Shown here one piece after another: positions 1-5,730 of a stretch of 7,027 nt of DNA. The DNA comes from VRUE01 sp046733315 (GTDB lineage: Bacteria; Actinomycetota; Thermoleophilia; Solirubrobacterales; 70-9). A model generated the notes under the pieces. It was given only the letters and a program-made list of their open reading frames with translations, did not search any database and was not told where the DNA came from. The first letter of the stretch is position 1, and each line of letters starts with the position of its first letter. The stretch spans positions 1 through 7,027 of the forward strand of contig JBKPOV010000127.1 of NCBI GenBank assembly GCA_046733315.1, given 5' to 3'. The translations under genes and the position numbers were made by a program.

Positions 1-1
1 C

Positions 2-15
2 CTGACTAGTCGGTC
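2..15. promoter_or_regulatory. Operator-like palindrome upstream of the membrane-protein gene
   Basis: The core GACTAGTC (4-11) is a perfect 8-bp palindrome. It continues outward with one further matching pair (2/13) and one mismatch (3/12). GTCA at 13-16 also mirrors TGAC at 3-6. TetR-family operators in actinobacteria are often near-palindromes of this type. The site lies 22 nt upstream of the proposed -10 element at 38-43, around the expected -35 region, so a bound repressor could block that promoter or one reading leftward out of the window. No regulator gene is visible, and the left part is cut by the window edge. Confidence 0.35.
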
Positions 16-37
16 AAATTGGCGCCGAGGCGGCTTC

Positions 38-43
38 TACGCT
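38..43 (+). promoter_or_regulatory. Leaderless-type -10 element (TACGCT) for the membrane-protein gene
   Basis: TACGCT fits the actinobacterial -10 pattern TANNNT and ends 8 nt before the ATG at 52, so transcription would begin at or next to the start codon. No Shine-Dalgarno sequence is seen before that ATG, and no convincing -35 hexamer is visible. The spacing supports the ATG at 52 over the in-frame TTG at 19. Confidence 0.5.
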
Positions 44-51
44 GTCCCTCG

Positions 52-510
52 ATGCGGCTTGTCTCTCGGCTGGTGAACGTCGATCCCACGCTGGAAAGTC
101 TCGAAGAATGGCTGCTGGCCGTGATCTTGGCTGCGGTCGGCTTCGGCTTGGCTTCTTGGATCCTCTTTCCGTTCCCATCCCCGGCTTTGACGCGGGACCT
201 GGCAAACATCGGGATCGTGCTCGTCCTCGCGTACGTGGTAGAGGCAGCCTGGCTCACGCCTCATGTGGTCGACGACGACGACGAGGACGGAGACCTTGGC
301 ATTCTCCTGGGCATCGGAATTACCGGCATGCTCGGCGTAATCGTCGCCGTACTGCTCAGCGCTCACCTAGCGGCCGGGCATGGCAATCGCCTGGACGATT
401 TCGGCTTCGGCTGGGCTGTGGTCTCGGTGCTCGCCCTGGCCGCCATGGTGATCCTCCAGCCCCAGCTCGTGCACGTGTGGGAAGGGCATCGCCATAAACG
501 AGGCGATTAG
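52..510 (+). CDS. Small four-helix integral membrane protein, function unknown
   Basis: I do not recognise the family. The 152-residue product begins with a short amphipathic region. Hydrophobic segments follow at about residues 20-40, 52-70, 82-107 and 118-137, so four membrane helices are likely. A run of acidic residues (about 74-81, DDDDEDGD) lies between helices 2 and 3 and could bind cations or face basic partners. The tail is polar and rich in His, Arg and Lys. The ATG at 52 was chosen over an in-frame TTG at 19 because a TANNNT element sits 8 nt before it and the extra 11 residues are arginine-rich without a ribosome binding site. The stop codon shares bases with that of the convergent methyltransferase gene. 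There is no catalytic motif, so no activity is assigned. Confidence 0.75.
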   Translation: MRLVSRLVNVDPTLESLEEWLLAVILAAVGFGLASWILFPFPSPALTRDLANIGIVLVLAYVVEAAWLTPHVVDDDDEDGDLGILLGIGITGMLGVIVAVLLSAHLAAGHGNRLDDFGFGWAVVSVLALAAMVILQPQLVHVWEGHRHKRGD

Positions 511-1151
511 CGCGTCGCGTACCCGCGGACCAGCGGTCTGACAATTGGGGGCGACTTGGGCAACTCATCCCGCTCTACTTGCTCGAGGGTGAACGGCGCC
601 GCCTCGATCAGGGAAACCGTGTCGCGGTTGCAGTGGCAACCATCGGCGAGAAAGCGCCAGGGCTTCTCCAGGCGGTCCTGCCAGCGGGCCAAGCCCGGGT
701 GCCTCGAGCGGACGTGCTCGACGAAGAGCAGCTTGCCGCCGGGATTCAGCACTCTCGCGGCCTCGGCCAACGCGGCCTCGGGGTCGGGGACCGTGCAGAG
801 CACCAGCGTGAATACGGCGGTGTCGAAACTGTCGTCGGCAAAGGGCAGATTTTCCGCCGGCGCCTCGACCACCGATGCATCGACCGAAGAGGCGGCAAGC
901 TTGGCCCGCAGTTGCTTGAGCATGTGTGGATCGGGCTCGGCGAGCACCAGCTCGCTGACCCGCTCCGGGAAGAGCTCGACGTTGACCCCCGTGCCAGCCC
1001 CGAGGTCGATCGTCCGCCCCTCGGCCTCAACCAGGATCTGGCGCCGCATCTCGCGCAGCCCGGCCTCCTCGGTTGATTTCAAGCCGCGGTCGTAGATCGC
1101 CGCGAAGGCCCTTCCCCAGGTCGCGTCGTAGATCTGGCCGCCGAGTCCCAT
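507..1151 (-). CDS. Class I SAM-dependent methyltransferase, METTL7/UbiE-like
   Basis: The 214-residue product has the Rossmann-type methyltransferase layout. The glycine-rich SAM motif TIDLGAGTG lies at residues 47-55, with an acidic residue for the ribose at Glu72. Motif II is the stretch DDSFDTAVFTLVLCTV around Asp110, and motif III is the segment RVLNPGGKLLFVEHV at 133-147. The LVLCTV segment, the EHV ending and a late DGCHCNRDT element (170-178) resemble METTL7-type methyltransferases more than classic UbiE. Animal METTL7 enzymes methylate thiols; the substrate here is unknown. The ATG at 1151 is the first canonical start after the SDR stop. An AGGAGG at 1175-1180 lies 23 nt upstream, too far for normal use, while a GGGGG run 9 nt upstream may serve. 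It is the last gene of the thiolase-SDR-methyltransferase unit. Confidence 0.85.
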   Translation of the reverse strand: MGLGGQIYDATWGRAFAAIYDRGLKSTEEAGLREMRRQILVEAEGRTIDLGAGTGVNVELFPERVSELVLAEPDPHMLKQLRAKLAASSVDASVVEAPAENLPFADDSFDTAVFTLVLCTVPDPEAALAEAARVLNPGGKLLFVEHVRSRHPGLARWQDRLEKPWRFLADGCHCNRDTVSLIEAAPFTLEQVERDELPKSPPIVRPLVRGYATR

Positions 1152-1179
1152 CTGAGTTCGCCCCCGGGCCGTTACCTCC

Positions 1180-2067
1180 TCAAGCGGCGTCCCGCTGTGC
1201 GGGCGCCGCGTCCTGCTCGGAGTCGAGGTTGGGCTCGCTGGCCGCGGCACGCTGCTCATAGGCATGGCGGGCGCCGTGGTCGACCTCGGTCATCAGCTTG
1301 TCGACTTTCATCAGGCGGCCGAGTCCCTCGCGCATGCGGCGCGGCAGCAGGGAGACGAGCTTGAAGAAGGCGCCGTTAATGCGCGGCACCCAGACGTCGA
1401 AGCGCGGCGCTTCCAGCGCGTCGACGATCTCGTTGGCGACGTCCTCGGCCTCGACCGGACGGATCAGCCGCTGCCCTACGCCCGCGGTCAGCTCGGTATT
1501 GACGACGGTTGGCATCACGCAGGCGATCTCGATGCCACCGCCGCGCAGCTCGGCACGCACGGCCTCGCTGATCCCAACCACGGCGTGCTTCGTGCCCGAG
1601 TAGGTCGCGATGCCGGGGAAACCGCCCTTGCCAGCTTGGGATGCGAGGTTGACGATGTGGCCCCTCCCCCGCGGGCGGAAGCGCTCGATCGCCAGCTGCA
1701 TGCCGACGATAACGCCGTAGACGTTGATGTCGAGCTGGCGCTTGAGCGAGGCGTCCGACTCCTCGGCGAAGGGCGTGACCGGCATGATCCCGGCGTTGTT
1801 GACGACGACGTCGAGCGGGCCGAGCTCGCGTTCAGCGGCGTCGAGGAAGGCGGCGAAGGAGCCGCGGTCGGTGACGTCGAGCGGCAAGGCGATGGTCCCG
1901 CCGCCCAGGCCGCTCGCAGTCTCCTCGGCCAGGGCCAGGTCGACGTCGCCGATAGCGACGCGGCAGCCCTTGCGCACCAGTGCGGTTGCGGTCGCCTTGC
2001 CGATGCCGCGGGCGCCACCGGTGATCGCCACGACTTTGCCGCTGAGGGACTGCCGCTCCTTCGCCAT
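1180..2067 (-). CDS. Classical short-chain dehydrogenase/reductase (SDR)
   Basis: The 295-residue protein is a classical SDR that should oxidise or reduce an alcohol/carbonyl pair using a nicotinamide cofactor. The cofactor motif TGGARGIG is at residues 16-23 and NNAG at 90-93. The catalytic set is Asn115, Ser143, Tyr156 and Lys160 (YSGTK). Asp41 at the end of the second strand suggests a preference for NAD(H). The protein is longer than the usual 250 residues because of a C-terminal extension with basic and amphipathic stretches (about 230-295), which might mediate membrane or partner contact. The start is fixed by AGGAGG at 2073-2078, 5 nt before the ATG; reading further upstream would only enter the thiolase gene. 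It lies 23 nt after the thiolase stop, so the two are almost certainly co-transcribed. The substrate is unknown; an acyl-CoA or sterol-like lipid intermediate is a guess from context. Confidence 0.92.
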   Translation of the reverse strand: MAKERQSLSGKVVAITGGARGIGKATATALVRKGCRVAIGDVDLALAEETASGLGGGTIALPLDVTDRGSFAAFLDAAERELGPLDVVVNNAGIMPVTPFAEESDASLKRQLDINVYGVIVGMQLAIERFRPRGRGHIVNLASQAGKGGFPGIATYSGTKHAVVGISEAVRAELRGGGIEIACVMPTVVNTELTAGVGQRLIRPVEAEDVANEIVDALEAPRFDVWVPRINGAFFKLVSLLPRRMREGLGRLMKVDKLMTEVDHGARHAYEQRAAASEPNLDSEQDAAPAQRDAA

Positions 2068-2072
2068 CGAAA

Positions 2073-2078
2073 CCTCCT
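2073..2078 (-). promoter_or_regulatory. Strong Shine-Dalgarno (AGGAGG) setting the SDR start
   Basis: AGGAGG is followed by 5 nt and then the ATG at 2067. It lies in the 23-nt gap after the thiolase stop codon and rules out the longer upstream reading of the SDR frame. Confidence 0.85.
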
Positions 2079-2090
2079 CTTCGGCGACCG

Positions 2091-3284
2091 TCAGGCCGCC
2101 GGCTTGTAGACGGTGACCACGGCGGCGCCGCCGAGGCCGATGTTGTGCTGCAGGGCGGTCTTGGCGCCCTCGACCTGGCGCTTGTCCGCTTCGCCGCGCA
2201 GCTGCCAGGTCAGTTCCGAGCACTGCGCCAACCCGGTTGCGCCGAGCGGATGGCCCTTGGAGATCAGCCCGCCCGAGGGGTTGACGACGACCTTGCCACC
2301 GTAGGTGGTCGCCTCTTCCTCGACCAGCTTGTGGGCCTCGCCCTCAGCGGCAAAGCCGAGCGCTTCATAGGTGATCAGCTCGTTGGCGCTGAAGCAGTCG
2401 TGCAGCTCGCAGACATCGACTTCCTCGGCGGCGACTCCTGCCTCCGCGTAGGCCTCCTCGGCGGCCTGCTTGGACATGTCCGAACCGACGATCTTCATGC
2501 AGTCGGTGTCCTCGGCAAAGGTCGAGCTGAGGTCAGTGACCATTGACTGGCCGGCGATCTCAATCGCCTGCTCCCAGAGGCCGTGCTCGTCGACGTAGCG
2601 CTCGGAGGCGACGATCGCGCAGGCTGAGCCGTCGGAGGTGGGCGAGCACTGCAGCTTGGTCAGCGGGTCGTGGATCATCCGCGCCGACTTGATGTCCTCC
2701 AGCGAGTACTCGTCCTGGAACTGGGCGTAGGGGTTGTTGACCGAGTGCTTGTGGTTCTTCCAGCCGATCCAGGCGTAGTGGTCGGGGTTGGAGCCGTACT
2801 TCTGCATGTGGTCGCGCCCGGCGTTGCCGAACATCTGCGGCGCCGGCGGCGACTGCTCGGGGTCGCGGATCTCGAACATCCGCATTGCGTGCTTGTCGAG
2901 CGCGTTGGTGCGGTCGGTGTACTTGACTCCGAGGCTGCCCGGCTCCATCTTCTCGAAGCCGAGCGCCAACGCACACTCGACGATGCCGCCCTTGACGGCC
3001 TGGCGAGCCAGGAAGAGCGCCGAGGAGCCGGTCGAGCAGTTGTTGTTGACGTTGACGACCGGGATCCCGGTGAGGCCGAGCTGGTAGAGCGCCCGCTGCC
3101 CGTAGGTCGAGTCGCCGTAGCAGTAGCCGGCGTAGGCCTGCTCGACGTCGCTGTAGGGGATGCCGGCGTCGGCGAGTGCCTTCTCCCCCGCCTCCTTCGC
3201 CCAGTCCGGGTAATCGCCCTCCTTGGTGCCGGGCTTCTCGAACTTGGTCATCCCGACCCCGATCACGAACGTGCGGTTGCTCAA
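2091..3284 (-). CDS. SCP-x-type thiolase (lipid-transfer / acetyl-CoA acetyltransferase family)
   Basis: The 397-residue product is the usual length for the SCP-2/SCP-x thiolase-like family, which cleaves or forms carbon-carbon bonds in acyl-CoA substrates. The nucleophilic cysteine is Cys83 in NVNNNCSTGSS. Further family signatures follow: ELHDCFSANE in the C-terminal half, then GGLISKGHPLGATG with the active-site His, and HNIGLGGA near the end. There is no fused SCP-2 sterol-carrier domain. Members take part in breakdown of branched fatty acids or sterol side chains, but many bacterial ones are uncharacterised. The start is TTG at 3284, supported by AGGAG 6 nt upstream. It is the first gene of the minus-strand unit followed by the SDR and the methyltransferase, which suggests a lipid-modifying or lipid-degrading role. 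Confidence 0.93.
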   Translation of the reverse strand: MSNRTFVIGVGMTKFEKPGTKEGDYPDWAKEAGEKALADAGIPYSDVEQAYAGYCYGDSTYGQRALYQLGLTGIPVVNVNNNCSTGSSALFLARQAVKGGIVECALALGFEKMEPGSLGVKYTDRTNALDKHAMRMFEIRDPEQSPPAPQMFGNAGRDHMQKYGSNPDHYAWIGWKNHKHSVNNPYAQFQDEYSLEDIKSARMIHDPLTKLQCSPTSDGSACAIVASERYVDEHGLWEQAIEIAGQSMVTDLSSTFAEDTDCMKIVGSDMSKQAAEEAYAEAGVAAEEVDVCELHDCFSANELITYEALGFAAEGEAHKLVEEEATTYGGKVVVNPSGGLISKGHPLGATGLAQCSELTWQLRGEADKRQVEGAKTALQHNIGLGGAAVVTVYKPAA

Positions 3285-3290
3285 AGTCTG

Positions 3291-3295
3291 CTCCT
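3291..3295 (-). promoter_or_regulatory. Shine-Dalgarno (AGGAG) supporting the TTG start of the thiolase
   Basis: AGGAG lies 6 nt before the TTG at 3284. The spacing and sequence are good, and no better ATG or GTG start is nearby, so the non-ATG start is credible. Confidence 0.75.
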
Positions 3296-3341
3296 GTGTC
3301 GTCGCCGCTGCCCGCGGACGAGTTTGGCTGCCTGGCCAGGA

Positions 3342-3347
3342 AATCTA
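3342..3347 (-). promoter_or_regulatory. Putative -10 element (TAGATT) for the thiolase operon
   Basis: TAGATT on the minus strand fits TANNNT and would give a leader of about 50 nt before the TTG start. The hexamer expected at -35 (3365-3370) does not resemble TTGACA, so the call rests on the -10 alone. The site overlaps the place where the -35 region of the divergent corA promoter would lie. Confidence 0.4.
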
Positions 3348-3369
3348 CCGGTCGAGCCGACGCGGTGGC

Positions 3370-3375
3370 GATACT
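3370..3375 (+). promoter_or_regulatory. Leaderless-type -10 element (GATACT) for corA
   Basis: GATACT keeps the important A2 and T6 of the -10 hexamer and ends 7 nt before the ATG at 3383. Transcription would start at the A of the start codon. No good Shine-Dalgarno sequence precedes that ATG. Confidence 0.45.
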
Positions 3376-3382
3376 GGCCGGG

Positions 3383-4363
3383 ATGATCGTCGATTGCGCC
3401 GTCTATGAGCACGGAAAACGCGGAGCCGGTGGGCTCAGCCTCGACCAGGCCGGGGAGGCCAGCCGAGGCGACGATCGGTTCGTCTGGCTCGGCGTAGTCG
3501 AACCTTCGGCCGAGGAGTTCGAGGCGATCGCGCGCGAGTTCGGCCTGCACGAGCTTGCCGTCGAGGACGCTGTCAAGGCGCATCAGCGCCCCAAGGTGGA
3601 GCTCTTCGGAGAGACCCTCTTCGTCGTCGTCAAAACCGTTACCCACCCGGAACCGGCTCTCGGGGAAGGCCACACGATCGAGATCGGCGAGTTGCTGCTC
3701 TTCATCCACTCCGACTTCATCATCACCGTCCGTCATGGCAACGGCGAGTTGAGCTCGGTCAGGGAGCGCGTGGAGAAGCGCCCGGACCTGCTTGCCCACG
3801 GCACTGGCGTCGTCCTCTACGCGATCCTCGACCACGTCGTCGACGGCTACGGCGATGTCGCCCAGGCGATCGACGCCGAGATCCAGATCGTCGAGCGCGA
3901 GGTCTTTTCGGCCGAACGGACCAACCCAGTCGAACAGATCTACAAGCTCGAGCGTGAGGTGCTCGATCTTTACCGTGCCGCCTCGCCGCTGCTGGAAGCC
4001 GTCGAGGAGATTGGGGAACGCCGCTTCGAGGCGATCCCGGCGGAGCTCGACGACTACTTCCGCGATGTCCACGATCACCTGCAGCGGGTCACCGGCCGCG
4101 TCGCCGCCTTCCGCGAGCTGCTCGACAGCGCCCTGCAGGCCAACCTGACCCAGGTCTCGGTGCGCCAGAACGAGGACATGCGCAAGATCTCCGCCTGGGT
4201 GGCGATCGCGGCGGTGCCGACGATGGTCGCCGGGGTCTACGGGATGAACTTCGATCACATGCCCGAGCTGCATTGGCGCTACGGCTATTTCGCGGTGCTG
4301 CTCTTCATCGCTGTGATCTGCCTGGCGCTGTACCGGCGCTTCAAGCAGGTTGGCTGGCTCTAG
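3383..4363 (+). CDS. corA: CorA-family magnesium/cobalt transport protein
   Basis: The 326-residue protein matches the CorA family in length and layout. It has a large cytoplasmic N-terminal domain with long helices rich in Glu, Arg and Leu (about 130-265). Two membrane helices follow at about 268-286 and 302-320. The family signature YGMNF (Gly-Met-Asn at 287-289) closes the first helix. The connecting loop carries the MPEL segment typical of CorA, and a short basic tail ends in GWL. CorA forms a pentameric inner-membrane channel that admits Mg2+ and also Co2+ or Ni2+. I chose the ATG at 3383 because a -10-like element lies 7 nt upstream; an in-frame GTG at 3365 is the main alternative. The gene is divergent from the thiolase operon, and its 3' end overlaps the excalibur gene by 23 nt. 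Confidence 0.95.
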   Translation: MIVDCAVYEHGKRGAGGLSLDQAGEASRGDDRFVWLGVVEPSAEEFEAIAREFGLHELAVEDAVKAHQRPKVELFGETLFVVVKTVTHPEPALGEGHTIEIGELLLFIHSDFIITVRHGNGELSSVRERVEKRPDLLAHGTGVVLYAILDHVVDGYGDVAQAIDAEIQIVEREVFSAERTNPVEQIYKLEREVLDLYRAASPLLEAVEEIGERRFEAIPAELDDYFRDVHDHLQRVTGRVAAFRELLDSALQANLTQVSVRQNEDMRKISAWVAIAAVPTMVAGVYGMNFDHMPELHWRYGYFAVLLFIAVICLALYRRFKQVGWL

Positions 4364-4649
4364 GGCGGGCGGCCGCCGGGATGAACGTCAGTCGGTAAGG
4401 CAGGTGCTTTCGACGGTAACAGGGACACGGGTTGTCCTCGCAGGCAACGCCGTCGTTGTCGCCATCGAGGCGGTGCGGATCGTTCCGCGGCCCGCCGTGC
4501 TTTAGGAAGAAGAACTGGGCTGCGCGCTGACTGGGGAAGTCGGCGCAGTCCTTGTCACTCGCGGAGGCCGGCGGGGTCCAGGTCAGCAGCAGGGCGACGA
4601 GGGTCAGGGCGCCGACGAGGAACAGCGGCACACGACTGGATAAGGGCAT
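4341..4649 (-). CDS. Exported excalibur calcium-binding domain protein
   Basis: The 102-residue precursor has a clear signal peptide: a short basic start, a hydrophobic core at about 8-23, and likely cleavage after Ala-Ser-Ala at 28-30. The mature part opens with an excalibur domain at residues 35-71. It includes CADFPSQRAAQFFF, GGP and the calcium-loop motif DGDNDGVACE (62-71), with Cys35 and Cys70 as the conserved pair. An extra CPC (75-77) follows, then a basic, proline-containing tail encoded partly inside the corA 3' end. Excalibur domains are found on secreted or surface-attached proteins and nucleases; here the domain stands alone, so its role outside the cell is open. The start is set by AAGGAG 6 nt upstream of the ATG. 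Codon 3 is TTA, the only TTA outside the gene at 5731. It is divergent from ccdA. Confidence 0.88.
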   Translation of the reverse strand: MPLSSRVPLFLVGALTLVALLLTWTPPASASDKDCADFPSQRAAQFFFLKHGGPRNDPHRLDGDNDGVACEDNPCPCYRRKHLPYRLTFIPAAARPRASQPA

Positions 4650-4670
4650 CGCGAACTCCTTCTGTTTCTG

Positions 4671-4700
4671 AATAGAGACAGAGGAGAGCCTAGATATCAA
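4671..4700 (-). promoter_or_regulatory. Putative promoter for the excalibur gene
   Basis: On the minus strand TTGATA (4700-4695) resembles a -35 hexamer and TCTATT (4676-4671) a -10 hexamer, with an 18-nt spacer. Transcription would start near 4664, just before the AAGGAG ribosome binding site at 4656-4661, giving a short leader. The -10 lacks the conserved A at position 2. Confidence 0.4.
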
Positions 4701-4723
4701 CCCGGAGCTTGCGCCGGCCCAGG

Positions 4724-4729
4724 TACCCT
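4724..4729 (+). promoter_or_regulatory. Leaderless-type -10 element (TACCCT) for ccdA
   Basis: TACCCT fits TANNNT and ends 8 nt before the GTG at 4738. A GGAAGG sequence sits only 2 nt before the GTG, too close to act as a ribosome binding site, so a leaderless start is the simpler reading. No -35 hexamer is evident. Confidence 0.45.
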
Positions 4730-4737
4730 GGAAGGCC

Positions 4738-5499
4738 GTGATTCTCGCTGCGCTGAGCTCAGATCCGGCCGCGGGAGTGGGCATCTTTGCCGCTCTAGCG
4801 GCGGGCGTTGTCTCCTTCCTCTCCCCCTGCGTGCTCCCCCTGGTCCCCGGCTACCTGTCGGCCGTCAGCGGCGTCTCGGCGACAGAGCTGGAGACGGCGG
4901 GCTGGCGGCGAATACTTGGCCCAAGTCTTCTCTTCGTCGCCAGCTTCTCGGCGATCTTCGTCGCCGAGGGACTGACCGCGACCGCACTCGGCTCGGCCTT
5001 CCAGGACCACGAAGAGCTGCTCAGCAAGGTCGCGGCGGCGCTGATCATCGCCATGGGCGTCCTCTTCGTCGCCTCGCTCTTCGTCACCCGCCTCAACCGC
5101 GAGTGGCACGTCGACGCCTTGCTGGAGCGCGCTGGCCGAGGCGGCCCGATCGTCGCCGGCGCCGCCTTCGCGATCGCCTGGACCCCGTGCATCGGCCCCA
5201 CCCTCGGCGCCATCCTCACCGCCGCCTCGCTCTCGGGGTCCGCGGCACATGGCGCCTTCCTCCTCGTCGTCTACTCGGCCGGCCTGGCGATCCCCTTCCT
5301 GCTCACCGCCGTCGCCTTCTCCCGCATGACCACCGCCTTCGTCGTCGTCAAGCGCCACTACCAGGCGATCGTCGCCACCGGCGGCCTGATCCTGATCGCG
5401 ATGGGCGTGCTGATCTGGACCGACCAGCTGACCCAGCTCAACGCCGACGCCCAAAGCTGGCTCAGCGGCTTGGGTCTGGATTTTTGGAATTCGGTCTGA
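4738..5499 (+). CDS. ccdA: CcdA-type cytochrome c biogenesis / thiol-disulfide transmembrane protein
   Basis: The 253-residue membrane protein has the CcdA/DsbD-core layout: about six hydrophobic helices and two membrane-embedded redox cysteines. The first is in FLSPCVLPLVPGYL (Cys31) and the second in AWTPCIGPTLG (Cys151). CcdA carries electrons from cytoplasmic thioredoxin across the membrane to reduce extracytoplasmic partners, such as haem-ligating cysteines of apocytochrome c or other thiol oxidoreductases. The start is GTG at 4738, and hydrophobic sequence begins a few residues later. The usual neighbours ResB, ResC or a TlpA-like thioredoxin are not in the window. The divergent excalibur protein is cysteine-containing and exported, so a redox link is possible but unproven. 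The last residues are short and polar. Confidence 0.92.
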   Translation: MILAALSSDPAAGVGIFAALAAGVVSFLSPCVLPLVPGYLSAVSGVSATELETAGWRRILGPSLLFVASFSAIFVAEGLTATALGSAFQDHEELLSKVAAALIIAMGVLFVASLFVTRLNREWHVDALLERAGRGGPIVAGAAFAIAWTPCIGPTLGAILTAASLSGSAAHGAFLLVVYSAGLAIPFLLTAVAFSRMTTAFVVVKRHYQAIVATGGLILIAMGVLIWTDQLTQLNADAQSWLSGLGLDFWNSV

Positions 5500-5730
5500 G
5501 GACTCCACGCCGGCCACTCGCCCTGAGCGCCATCCGCATTGCCATTACGGAGGTGCTTGTTTCCTATTTCAAAGGCCGGAAATTACTGCTTTCACGTAGT
5601 GGCCAGAGCAAAATAGAAGACATTGAAGTCAGGCACCTTGACGTCGAGGTTTTTCATGGGATCGTCGGGTTGGGTGAGAGCGCTAGCTCGCTATCACCGC
5701 AAACCCGTAGCTCAGATGAGAGGAAGCAAC
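5500..5730. other. Intergenic stretch with a composition change; no gene supported
   Basis: This 231-nt gap follows ccdA. The first 40 nt are GC-rich like the upstream genes; from about 5540 the sequence becomes clearly more AT-rich. No open frame here has a convincing start and family resemblance. The last third holds the nested hairpin at 5666-5707 and then the GAGAGGAAG ribosome binding site of the downstream gene. TTGACG at 5638-5643 looks like a -35 hexamer, but I found no fitting -10 at 16-19 nt, so the promoter of the next gene remains unplaced. Confidence 0.55.
5666..5707 (+). ncRNA. Nested stem-loop in the leader of the secreted-protein gene
   Basis: Three paired segments nest around one loop. 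CGGGTT (5666-5671) pairs with AACCCG (5702-5707). GGTGA (5673-5677) pairs with TCACC (5694-5698). AGCG (5679-5682) pairs with CGCT (5689-5692), leaving a six-base loop. The total is 15 Watson-Crick pairs in 42 nt with small internal loops. The structure ends 23 nt before the ATG at 5731 and just before the ribosome binding site. No T-tract follows, so it is unlikely to be a ccdA terminator. It could be a leader element that affects translation or mRNA stability. It matches no riboswitch class I know. Confidence 0.45.

Noticed and set aside
19..51. TTG start at 19 extending the membrane protein by 11 residues
   Set aside because: There is no ribosome binding site, the added residues are arginine-rich and unlike the rest, and a -10-like element lies inside this stretch 8 nt before the ATG at 52.
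265..295. Short GAC-repeat tract as a possible tandem repeat locus
   Set aside because: It encodes the acidic loop of the membrane protein and is explained by Asp/Glu codons.
2068..2223. Upstream extension of the SDR frame into the thiolase gene
   Set aside because: The extension is low-complexity arginine-rich sequence antisense in character to no family, and a strong AGGAGG marks the ATG at 2067.
5574..5606. Imperfect hairpin (ACTGC with GTAGT) as a ccdA terminator
   Set aside because: It has five pairs including a wobble, no T-tract, and lies 90 nt beyond the stop codon.
5704..5730. A GTAGCTCAG sequence resembling the D-arm of a tRNA
   Set aside because: The downstream sequence has no anticodon stem, no T-arm in register and no matching acceptor strand, and it runs into a ribosome binding site and start codon.
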